Positions 1-6,799 of a DNA stretch of 9,223 nucleotides are shown one piece after another. Source of the DNA: UBA5216 sp963924885. GTDB taxonomy: Bacteria > Pseudomonadota > Gammaproteobacteria > Burkholderiales > SG8-41. The DNA lies in the NCBI GenBank assembly GCA_963924885.1, contig CAWUUY010000164.1, positions 1 to 9,223 of the forward strand, in the 5' to 3' direction. How positions within the stretch are numbered: the stretch's first letter is position 1; every line of letters begins with the position of its first letter. The position numbers and the translations under genes were made by a program. Below the pieces are notes generated by a model. That model was not told the origin of the DNA and searched no databases. It worked only from the letters and a program-made list of their open reading frames with translations.

Positions 1-530
1 CGCGGGCGCAGGTGCGCGAGGCGTTCGGCGCGCTGGAAAGCCGCGGGTTGATCCAGCGCGTTCCCAATCGCGGCGCGGAGGTGGCGCGTCTGGATATCTC
101 GCAGATGTTCGAGATTTACGATGTGCGCGAGGTGCTGGAAGGCTTGTGTACGCGGCTGGCGGTGCAAAACAGCAAGCCAGAGTCCTGGCATCCGCTGGTG
201 GAGATGTTCGGCAAGCCGATGGAACGCAGCGTCAAGAACGGCGATTTCGAGGACTACATCGAAAAGCTTCAACTCTTGCGCACGCGCACCTCCGAGGCCG
301 CCAACAATCGCGTGTTGACCGATATGCTCGACAGCATTCACGACAAGACGCGGGAACTGATGCGCAGCATCATCATTTTGCCGGGACGCGCGGCGGAAGG
401 TCTGCAACAGCATCGCGCGGTGCTGGCGGCAATGCGCAAGGGTGATGCGCTGCTGGCGGAAAATCGCAAACGCGAAAACATCCGTTCGTCGCGGGAGTTT
501 CTGGTACGTTTTCAGACTTTTATTTTGTAA
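1..530 (+). CDS. GntR family transcriptional regulator, FCD (FadR) subfamily, 5'-truncated by window edge
   Basis: The open frame enters from the left edge (first full codon at base 3) and ends at TAA 528-530, so only the C-terminal 175 residues are visible. The first residues (VREAFGALESRGLIQ, then PNRGAEVA) match the recognition helix and wing of the GntR winged helix-turn-helix; the start of that domain lies outside the window. The rest is an all-helical FCD ligand-binding domain: IYDVREVLEGL, then AANNRVL at the usual G-N-x-x-L place, and QQHRAVLAAMRKGD near the end. In this family the effector is usually an organic acid or acyl-CoA that releases DNA. It lies only 7 bp before the CoA-transferase on the same strand, so it probably heads and controls this operon; the operator would be upstream of the window. 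Oddity: several residues that bind metal in most FCD domains are replaced (see findings). Family assignment is firm; the effector is unknown. Confidence 0.9.
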   Translation, partial: RAQVREAFGALESRGLIQRVPNRGAEVARLDISQMFEIYDVREVLEGLCTRLAVQNSKPESWHPLVEMFGKPMERSVKNGDFEDYIEKLQLLRTRTSEAANNRVLTDMLDSIHDKTRELMRSIIILPGRAAEGLQQHRAVLAAMRKGDALLAENRKRENIRSSREFLVRFQTFIL

Positions 531-537
531 TTGATCC

Positions 538-1809
538 ATGGAAACCGAGCCGATGCACCCGGAAAACAACGCAGGCCCGCTGTCGGGTTATCGCGTACTG
601 GAGTTGGGTTCCACGGTGGCGGGGCCGTTTTGCGGGCGGCTGTTCGCTGATTTTGGCGCCGAGGTTATCAAGATCGAGCCCGCCGAAGGCGATCCAGTGA
701 GGTCGTTTGGCCAGAGGTATCAGGGCAAATCGCTCTATGCCGCGAGTATTTTCCGCGGTAAGCGGCTGATTTGTGTGAATCTGCGCACAAGCGAAGGGCG
801 CGAGGTGGTGCGCCGGCTGGCGGCGAAATCCGATTTTGTGATCGAAAATTTCCGTCCGGGCACGCTGGAAGACTGGGGCTTGGGTTATGACGCATTGTCG
901 GCGGAAAACCCCGGCATCATCATGGTGCGCATCAGCGGTTATGGGCAGGACGGGCCGTACAGCCAGCGGCCCGGTTACGGCGTGATCTGCGAGGCGGTGA
1001 GCGGCCTGCGCCACCTGACCGGCGACCCGGATCGTCCACCAGGCCGCACGGCGACATCGACCACGGATTACATCACCGGCCTGTATGCGGCCTTTGGCGC
1101 GCTGGTGGCGCTGGATGCGCGGCATCGCACCGGGAAGGGGCAAGTGATCGACGCAGCCCTGTATGAAGGCGCGTTCAGCTTCATGGAGCCGCACGTGCCG
1201 GCGTATGAAAAACTCAAAACCATCGCGGTGCGCGCCGGTTCGCGGCTGCCGGGGAATTCACCGAACAATCTCTATCTGGCGCGCGACGAGCAATACATCC
1301 ACATCACCGCCGCCAGCGACGCGGTGTTCAAGCGCGTGGCGAAAGTACTGGGCCAGCCGGCCCTGGCCGCCGACGAACGTTTCGCCACGGCGGTCGCCCG
1401 CGCGCGCAATGAAGATGCGCTGGACGAGATCATTCTGTCGTGGACGCGGCGGCACGATTGCGCCACGCTGGAGCGGCTGTTGCACGAAGCCGAGGTGCCC
1501 GCCGCGCGCATCTACAACATCGAGGACATTTTTAACGATCCGCACTATGCCGCGCGTGGCATGCTGGCACGCGTGCCGGATGAGGATTTCGGCACCGTTA
1601 CCATGCCCGCGGTGGTGCCCAAGCTCAAAGGCACGCCGGGTGTGATACGCCACGCCGGACGGCGCATCGGGCAGGACACGCGCGGCGTGCTGCGCGAGGT
1701 AGCCGGTTACTCCGACGCGGAAATTCAGCAACTGGAAGCCGCCAAGATCATAGCGTGCGATCCCGGCGGCGAGCGTAATCCATCGGCAAGCAAACAGGAA
1801 ACCGCATGA
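538..1809 (+). CDS. CaiB/BaiF family (class III) CoA-transferase
   Basis: The 423-residue protein has the length and layout of class III CoA-transferases, which move CoA from a donor thioester such as succinyl-CoA to a carboxylic acid in the cytoplasm. The N-terminus shows the family signature (PLSGYRVLELGSTVAGPFCG, about residues 14-33; GAEVIKIEP 40-48; GDPVR 51-55), then SDFVIENFRPGTLEDWGLGY (98-117) and RISGYGQDGPY. The motif LTGDPDRPP (160-168) leads to STTDYITGLYA, whose Asp177 (codon 1066-1068) is the expected catalytic aspartate that forms the acyl anhydride. The C-terminal AEVPAARIYNIEDIFNDPH (318-336) is also typical. No good ribosome-binding site precedes ATG 538; ATG 553, with GGAAA about 8 bp ahead, is an alternative start that removes five residues. 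The stop overlaps the next start (ATGA, 1806-1809), indicating translational coupling to the carboxyltransferase. The acid substrate cannot be deduced; the neighbours suggest it is the imported compound. Confidence 0.92.
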   Translation: METEPMHPENNAGPLSGYRVLELGSTVAGPFCGRLFADFGAEVIKIEPAEGDPVRSFGQRYQGKSLYAASIFRGKRLICVNLRTSEGREVVRRLAAKSDFVIENFRPGTLEDWGLGYDALSAENPGIIMVRISGYGQDGPYSQRPGYGVICEAVSGLRHLTGDPDRPPGRTATSTTDYITGLYAAFGALVALDARHRTGKGQVIDAALYEGAFSFMEPHVPAYEKLKTIAVRAGSRLPGNSPNNLYLARDEQYIHITAASDAVFKRVAKVLGQPALAADERFATAVARARNEDALDEIILSWTRRHDCATLERLLHEAEVPAARIYNIEDIFNDPHYAARGMLARVPDEDFGTVTMPAVVPKLKGTPGVIRHAGRRIGQDTRGVLREVAGYSDAEIQQLEAAKIIACDPGGERNPSASKQETA

Positions 1810-3338
1810 CTATCGACGACAGGCTGAACGAACTGGAAGCGCGCCGCGCGAAAGCGCTAGCGATGGGAGGCGCGGAGAAATTGGCCAAACGCCGCGCCGC
1901 CGGATTGTTCAACGCGCGTGAACGCATCGACTATTTGTTCGACGCGGGAACGTTCATGGAATCGGGTCTGTTCGCCACCTCGGTGCAGCCGCAAGACGCG
2001 GATCGTTCGCCGGCCGACGGTAAGATCGCGGGCTTCGGCCAGATACGCGGACGCGAGGCGGCGGTGGTGGCGAATGACTTCACGGTGATGGGCGCGTCGT
2101 CGGCGGCCATCAACATGAAAAAAGTCGGTCACATGAAGCGCACGGCGGTAAGTAAAGGTATCCCATTGATTTTATTGGGAGAATCGTCAGGCGCCCGTCT
2201 GCCGGACAACATGGGTGCGCGCGGCATGGGCACGCTGCTGGCGCAGGACCCGCAGCAATATATGCGTTGCCGCGAAAGCCCGTGGGTGTCGGCGGCGCTG
2301 GGGCTGTGTTATGGCTCATCGACTTGGTACTGCGTGCTGGCGGATTTTAATGTGATGCGCAAGGGCGCGATCATCGCGGTATCGAGTTCGTTGCGGGCCT
2401 CGCTGGCGATGAACGACACCGTGGAGGCCGAGGAACTCGGCGGTTGGCGCGTGCATGCCGAGATCACCGGCTTTGCCGATCAGGTGGTGGAGACCGACGA
2501 AGAAGCCATCGACGCGGTGAAAAAGTTTTTGTCGTATCTGCCGTCGAACAACACCGAAGCGTCCCCCGTCGCGCCCGTGCCGGCGGGTTCCGGCGCGCGC
2601 GCGGCGGACATACTCAAGCTATTGCCCGAATCGCGCACGCAGGTGTACGACATGCGCAAGGTGCTGCAATGTATCGTCGACAACGATAGCTGGTTTGAAT
2701 TGAAGGCGCGTTTCGGCAAGACCGGCGTGACGGCGCTGGCGCGGCTGGATGGCAAAACCGTGGGCGTGATCGCCAACAATCCGCTGTTCAAGGGCGGCGC
2801 GCTGGACGCGGATGCCTGCGACAAGATCGTGAGTTTTCTGGTGCTGTGCGATTCGTACAATATTCCGATTCTGATGTTTGTTGATACGCCGGGCTTCGCC
2901 ATCGGCGTCGAGGCGGAGCGCAAGCGCGCGCCGGGCAAGATCATGAATTTCATGAACGCGCTGGCGCTGGTGACGGTGCCGAAACTCACCGTGCTGGTGC
3001 GCAAGACTTACGGGCAGGCCTACATCAACATGGGCGGGGGCAGAAATTCCGACGAGTTTGTCGCGTGGCCGACCGCCGAGGTGAGTTTCATGGACCCCAA
3101 CTACGCGGTGACGGTGGTGTCGGGTCTGAAGCCCGGCGACCCCGGTTTTGAAGAAAAGAAAACCACCATGGTCAAGGATACGTCCGTCTACGACATCGCG
3201 TCGGTGTACGCGGTGCAGGACGTGATACGCCCGGAGCAAACGCGCGGCTACCTGATACGCATGCTGGGCGTGCATCACTTGCGCATGAGCAAGGGCATCG
3301 GCAAGCATCTGCTGGCGACCTGGCCCACGAGTTTTTAA
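1806..3338 (+). CDS. Acyl-CoA carboxylase beta-type carboxyltransferase subunit, copy 1
   Basis: This 510-residue protein is a full-length carboxyltransferase of the PccB/MccB/GcdA type, with two crotonase-fold halves. In biotin enzymes it exchanges CO2 between carboxybiotin and an acyl-CoA, or works in reverse as a decarboxylase. Family landmarks are FNARERIDYLFDAGTF (35-50), DFTVMGASSAAIN (91-103), GESSGARLPD (125-134), AEELGGWRVH (208-217), AVKKFLSYLPSNN (237-249), then in the second half GKTVGVIANNP (316-326), GGALDADACDKIVSF (330-344), IPILMFVDTPGFAIG (353-367), VRKTYGQAY (398-406) and FVAWPTAEVSFMDP (418-431). AGGAA five bases before ATG 1806 is a good ribosome-binding site and the start overlaps the previous stop. 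The N-half oxyanion-hole motif, usually AGG, reads C-Y-G-S-S (168-172), and the C-half G-G-A reads G-Q-A (403-405). The acyl-CoA substrate is not predictable, and the PccB name should not be assumed. Confidence 0.9.
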   Translation: MTIDDRLNELEARRAKALAMGGAEKLAKRRAAGLFNARERIDYLFDAGTFMESGLFATSVQPQDADRSPADGKIAGFGQIRGREAAVVANDFTVMGASSAAINMKKVGHMKRTAVSKGIPLILLGESSGARLPDNMGARGMGTLLAQDPQQYMRCRESPWVSAALGLCYGSSTWYCVLADFNVMRKGAIIAVSSSLRASLAMNDTVEAEELGGWRVHAEITGFADQVVETDEEAIDAVKKFLSYLPSNNTEASPVAPVPAGSGARAADILKLLPESRTQVYDMRKVLQCIVDNDSWFELKARFGKTGVTALARLDGKTVGVIANNPLFKGGALDADACDKIVSFLVLCDSYNIPILMFVDTPGFAIGVEAERKRAPGKIMNFMNALALVTVPKLTVLVRKTYGQAYINMGGGRNSDEFVAWPTAEVSFMDPNYAVTVVSGLKPGDPGFEEKKTTMVKDTSVYDIASVYAVQDVIRPEQTRGYLIRMLGVHHLRMSKGIGKHLLATWPTSF

Positions 3339-3354
3339 GGATTTAAGAATACCA

Positions 3355-4920
3355 ATGAGCTGGCAACCCGAAGCGGATGACATCAAGCAGCGCCACGCAT
3401 GGGCCGAGGCGCTGGGCGGCGAGGCATCGGTCAAACGCCATCACGAGCAGGGCCGTCTCACCGTGCGCGAGCGTTTCGCGGGCGTGCTGGACAAAGGTTC
3501 GTTTCAGGAGGTGGGCAAGCTCACCGGGAACGCCAGTTATAGCGAGGATGGTCAGTTAAAGCAGGTCATGCCCGCGCCCTATATCATGGGACTGGGTGAG
3601 GTGAATGGCCGTCCGGTGGCCATCGGCGGCGAGGATTTCACCGTGCGCGGCGGCACCAGTTGGGGCGGGCAGCGGCGCAAGGGCGGGCAGGGCGGATTTG
3701 TCGAAGACCTCGCGTTTCAATATCGCATACCGCTGATTAACCTGATCGACGGCGCGGGCGGCAGCGTGACGTCGGCGCAAAAACGCGGCTACACCGTGTT
3801 TCCCGGCATACACGGATTTGAGCGCTCGGTGGAATTGCTTGGCATCGTGCCGGTGGTGAGCGCGGTGATGGGCACGGCGGCGGGTGGGCCGGCGGGGCGC
3901 GCGATCCTGTCGCATTGGTCGGTGATGGTCAAGGGCACCAGCCAGATATTCGCGGCGGGGCCGCCGGTGGTGCAGCGCTCACTGGGCGAAACCGTCACCA
4001 AGGAAGCGCTCGGCGGCGCGCAGTTGGCGGTGGACGTGGCCGGCACCGTGGACAACGTGGTGGATAACGAGGCCACGTGTTTTGCCGCCATCCGGAAATT
4101 TTTATCGTATCTGCCGCAAAACGTGTGGGCGTTGCCTCCGCGCGCGGCGTGCGCCGACCCGATCGACCGGCGCGACGAGGCGCTGTTGTCGATGGTGCCG
4201 CGCGACCGGCGCCAGCCCTACAATATGCGCAAGCTGATGGCGCTGATCGCGGATCGCGATTCCTTGTTTGAGATTCAGCCGACGTTCGGCAAATCGGTGA
4301 TTACCAGCCTCGCGCGCATGGACGGCAAGGTGGTGGGCATCATCGCCAACAACCCGATGGTGCTGGGCGGCGCGATGGATGTGAAATCCGCGCGCAAACA
4401 GACGCATTTCGTGGAACTGTGCGACACGTTTCATATTCCACTGATTTTTCTGGTGGATGTGCCGGGCTTCATGGTGGGCACGGCGGCAGAAGCCGCGGCG
4501 ACGCTGCGCGAAGGCATGCGGTCGGTGTACGTGGGTTTGCAGGTCACGGTGCCGGTGGTGACCGTGGTGATCCGCAAGTGTTACGGCATGGCCGGCATGG
4601 GCGCCGGCGACAAAAACGGTCTGGATTTGAAAATCGCCTGGCCCAGCGCCGAGTGGGGATCGCTGCCGGTGGAAGGCGGTGTGGCCGCCGCGTACCGGCG
4701 CGAGATCGAGGCGTCGCCCGATCCGGCCAAGCGCCAGCGGGAAATCGAGGAAGAACTGCGCCGTTATGCGTCGCCGCTGTTGACGGCGGAAGCGTTTGCG
4801 GTCGAAGATGTGATTGACCCGCGTGATACGCGCCTTTATTTGTGCCGATTTCTGAATGCGGCGCAGGGGCGATTGGAAACCAGTCTGGGGCCCAAGTTTC
4901 GCTGCGGCGTGCGACCGTAA
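3355..4920 (+). CDS. Acyl-CoA carboxylase beta-type carboxyltransferase subunit, copy 2
   Basis: A second complete carboxyltransferase, 521 residues, starts 16 bp after the first. It shares the same domain order but is clearly divergent from copy 1, so this is not a recent duplication. Landmarks are HHEQGRLTVRERFAGVLDKG (29-48), GEDFTVRGG (92-100), LINLIDGAGGSVTSAQKRG (128-145, replacing the usual S-G-A-R stretch), GTAAGGPAGRAILSHW (173-188, with an intact AGG oxyanion motif), EALGGAQL (217-224), AIRKFLSYLPQN (245-256), GKVVGIIANNP (324-334), IPLIFLVDVPGFMVG (361-375), CYGMAGMGAG (409-418) and LKIAWPSAEWGSL (425-437). The residues SPDPAKRQREIEEELRR (454-470) form the usual charged insertion. 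The ribosome-binding site is weak and distant (AAGGA 3337-3341), so translation may depend on the gene before it. The two subunits probably assemble together; no biotin carboxylase or biotin carrier is encoded nearby within the window. Confidence 0.9.
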   Translation: MSWQPEADDIKQRHAWAEALGGEASVKRHHEQGRLTVRERFAGVLDKGSFQEVGKLTGNASYSEDGQLKQVMPAPYIMGLGEVNGRPVAIGGEDFTVRGGTSWGGQRRKGGQGGFVEDLAFQYRIPLINLIDGAGGSVTSAQKRGYTVFPGIHGFERSVELLGIVPVVSAVMGTAAGGPAGRAILSHWSVMVKGTSQIFAAGPPVVQRSLGETVTKEALGGAQLAVDVAGTVDNVVDNEATCFAAIRKFLSYLPQNVWALPPRAACADPIDRRDEALLSMVPRDRRQPYNMRKLMALIADRDSLFEIQPTFGKSVITSLARMDGKVVGIIANNPMVLGGAMDVKSARKQTHFVELCDTFHIPLIFLVDVPGFMVGTAAEAAATLREGMRSVYVGLQVTVPVVTVVIRKCYGMAGMGAGDKNGLDLKIAWPSAEWGSLPVEGGVAAAYRREIEASPDPAKRQREIEEELRRYASPLLTAEAFAVEDVIDPRDTRLYLCRFLNAAQGRLETSLGPKFRCGVRP

Positions 4921-4970
4921 TGGCATGATGAGTTTGCGTAACCCACATCACTGCATGACAGGCATTCAAC

Positions 4971-4978
4971 AGGAGGAG
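4971..4978 (+). promoter_or_regulatory. Strong Shine-Dalgarno for the binding-protein gene
   Basis: AGGAGGAG lies 5 bp before ATG 4984 and is close to the ideal anti-16S complement. It decides that start codon. It is clearly stronger than the sites of most of the other genes in the operon, as expected for a binding protein needed in excess over its transporter. The 63-bp gap 4921-4983 shows no clear promoter or terminator by eye. Confidence 0.8.
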
Positions 4979-4983
4979 AAATC

Positions 4984-5997
4984 ATGAGCTATCCGTCGTT
5001 TGCGGGATTTTGCGCGTCTTTGTTATTGGGTATGACGATGATGCTGGCGCCGCCGCGCGCGAGCGCCGAAGTCGATGATTTCAAGGTGTCGCAGCAGTTT
5101 GGCATTGGGTACCTGCCGCTGGTCGTGATGAAGCACAATCAGTTGATCGAAAAACACCTCAAGGCGGCGGGCCTGAATTCCAAGGTGAGCTGGACGCAAC
5201 TGAGTTCGGCGCAGCCAATGAACGACGCGCTGTTGTCGGGCAGTCTGCATGTGGCCACGGGCGGCAGCGCGCCGTTTCTGATTTTGTGGGGCCGCACGCA
5301 CGGCGCGCTCAACGTCAAGGCGGTGGCGGCACTGGCCTCGATGCCGATGTATCTGGTGACCAACAACCCGAAGGTGAACTCGATCAAGGACTTCACCGAA
5401 AACGACCGCATCTCGATGGCGGGCGCGGGCACCTCGATACAAACCATCATTCTGCAAATGGCCGCGGCGAAGGAGTTTGGCGACGCCAACTACAACAAGT
5501 TCAGCACGCAGTATCGCAACCTGTCGCATCCCGATGGATTGGCGGCGTTTTTGTCGGGCAAGGAAATCACCGCGTATTTTTCGTCGCCGCCGTTTCAGTA
5601 CATGGCGCTCGAGAAACCCGGCGTGCGCCGCATTCTCAATTCGTATGACGTGACCAACGGCCCGGCCACCTTTCTGGTGGCGTGGGCGACCTCGAAATTC
5701 CGCGAAGAAAACCCGAAGACCTATCAGGCGTTTGTCGCGGCATGGAAGGAAGCCGAAGCGTTTATCAACGCGAACAAGCGCGCGGCGGCCGAGATTTATG
5801 TCAAGGAATCCAAGGACAAGAGCGGTGTCGATGGCATCTTCAAAATGCTCAATGACCCGGAAATTCGCATCACCATGACGCCGGAAAACACCATGAAAAT
5901 TTACGAATTCATGCACAAGGTCGGTACGGTCAAACCCAAAGCCGCGTCGTGGAAGGATTTGTATTTCCCGGAAGTGCATAACCTGCCAGGAAGCTGA
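4984..5997 (+). CDS. ABC transporter periplasmic substrate-binding protein, NitT/TauT (NMT1/SsuA-like) family
   Basis: The 337-residue product begins with a hydrophobic segment (about residues 6-22) and a likely signal peptidase I site at RASA/EVDD after residue 28; there is no lipobox, so it should be free in the periplasm. The n-region of the signal has no Lys or Arg, which is unusual. The mature part follows the SsuA/TauA/ThiY pattern: QQFGIGYLPLVVMKHNQLIEKH (opening strand and helix, 37-58), MNDALLSGSLHVATGGSAPFL (79-99, ligand-contact loop), VKAVAALASMPMYLVTNNP (111-129), SIKDF (133-137) and the hinge-side loop MAGAGTSIQTI (145-155). Such proteins bind small anions including sulfonates, nitrate, pyrimidine precursors and aromatic or aliphatic acids. 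The ligand cannot be read from sequence, but the CoA-transferase and carboxyltransferases next door favour a carboxylic acid. The ATPase and permease follow directly. Confidence 0.88.
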   Translation: MSYPSFAGFCASLLLGMTMMLAPPRASAEVDDFKVSQQFGIGYLPLVVMKHNQLIEKHLKAAGLNSKVSWTQLSSAQPMNDALLSGSLHVATGGSAPFLILWGRTHGALNVKAVAALASMPMYLVTNNPKVNSIKDFTENDRISMAGAGTSIQTIILQMAAAKEFGDANYNKFSTQYRNLSHPDGLAAFLSGKEITAYFSSPPFQYMALEKPGVRRILNSYDVTNGPATFLVAWATSKFREENPKTYQAFVAAWKEAEAFINANKRAAAEIYVKESKDKSGVDGIFKMLNDPEIRITMTPENTMKIYEFMHKVGTVKPKAASWKDLYFPEVHNLPGS

Positions 5998-6001
5998 CCC
6001 C

Positions 6002-6799
6002 GTGGCGGATGCGGCAAACGATGCACGCCCACTGCTGGAGGTGCGCGGCGTTACGTTGCAATACAAAACCCGGGATCATCTGGTCACTGCGGCCTATCGC
6101 GTCGATTTTGACGTTTATCGCTCCGACCGTTTTGTGATACTGGGGCCTTCGGGTTGCGGCAAATCCACGTTGCTCAAGGCGGTGGGCGGCTATATGAAGG
6201 CCGTCGAAGGATCGATGCGCCTTAACGGCGCCGAGATCGCCAAGCCGGGTGCTGATCGCGTGATGGTGTTCCAGGAATTCGATCAGCTTTTGCCCTGGAA
6301 AACGGTCAAAAAGAACGTGATGTTTGCGTTGACCTCCAGCGGCAGATTGGCGGCGCGGGAAGCGGAGGCGCGCGCGCTGTATTACATCGACAAGGTGAAC
6401 CTGACGCGCTTCGCGGACAGTTATCCGCATACCCTGTCGGGTGGCATGAAACAGCGCGTGGCGATTGCGCGCGGCATGGCGATGGAGCCGGATATCCTGC
6501 TGATGGACGAACCGTTTGCCGCGCTGGACGCCCTGACGCGGCGCAAGATGCAGGACGAGCTGCTGCAACTATGGCAGGACACGCGCTTTACGGTGATGTT
6601 TGTCACGCACTCGATACCGGAGGCGGTGTTGCTGGGCAACCGCATATTGCTGCTGACGCCGCACCCTGGGCAGGTCAAGGCAGAACTGAACAGCGACGGC
6701 AGCGACCCGGTGGGCGCGGACGGCAAAAAATTGTCGGAGCGTATTCACGATTTGCTGTTCGCGCAAAAAATCGAAGAGGAGGGTACGGCCCATGGCTGA
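6002..6799 (+). CDS. ABC transporter ATP-binding protein, NitT/TauT family
   Basis: This 265-residue nucleotide-binding subunit has all the required motifs: Walker A GPSGCGKST (48-56), Q-loop Gln91 in VFQEFDQLLPWKTV, ABC signature LSGGMKQR (145-152), Walker B ILLMDEPFAALD (165-176) and the switch histidine His203 in VTHSIPEA. The Q-loop phrase ending LLPWKTV and the LTPHPG segment after the H-loop are typical of the SsuB/TauB/NrtD group. It is a cytoplasmic protein that would work as a dimer under the permease. The start is GTG 6002, four bases after the binding-protein stop, with AGGA at 5988-5991 inside the end of that gene. The end overlaps the permease start by eight bases (6792-6799), so the two are translationally coupled. 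Confidence 0.93.
   Translation: MADAANDARPLLEVRGVTLQYKTRDHLVTAAYRVDFDVYRSDRFVILGPSGCGKSTLLKAVGGYMKAVEGSMRLNGAEIAKPGADRVMVFQEFDQLLPWKTVKKNVMFALTSSGRLAAREAEARALYYIDKVNLTRFADSYPHTLSGGMKQRVAIARGMAMEPDILLMDEPFAALDALTRRKMQDELLQLWQDTRFTVMFVTHSIPEAVLLGNRILLLTPHPGQVKAELNSDGSDPVGADGKKLSERIHDLLFAQKIEEEGTAHG
6777..6783 (+). promoter_or_regulatory. Shine-Dalgarno for the permease gene
   Basis: AGGAGGG, located inside the end of the ATPase gene, lies about 8 bp before ATG 6792 and supports that start, which overlaps the ATPase stop. Confidence 0.7.

Noticed and set aside
2619..3434. Minus-strand open frame of 271 codons crossing the boundary of the two carboxyltransferases
   Set aside because: The plus-strand frames carry continuous family motifs on both sides; the antisense product is His/Arg-rich with no recognisable domain.
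1806..4920. Possible CRISPR, toxin-antitoxin, defence or prophage content in the metabolic region
   Set aside because: No spaced direct repeats, small paired genes, integrase or phage structural motifs are visible; all of the space is filled by metabolic genes.
4102..4926. Minus-strand open frame of 274 codons opposite carboxyltransferase 2
   Set aside because: His/Arg/Gln-rich antisense shadow of a clear plus-strand gene, with no motif or ribosome-binding support.
5023..6066. A 347-codon minus-strand open frame opposite the binding-protein gene, longer than that gene itself
   Set aside because: The plus strand has a strong ribosome-binding site, a signal peptide and a recognisable NMT1/SsuA-like protein. 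The minus product is Arg/His-rich low-complexity sequence typical of the antisense of GC-rich genes.
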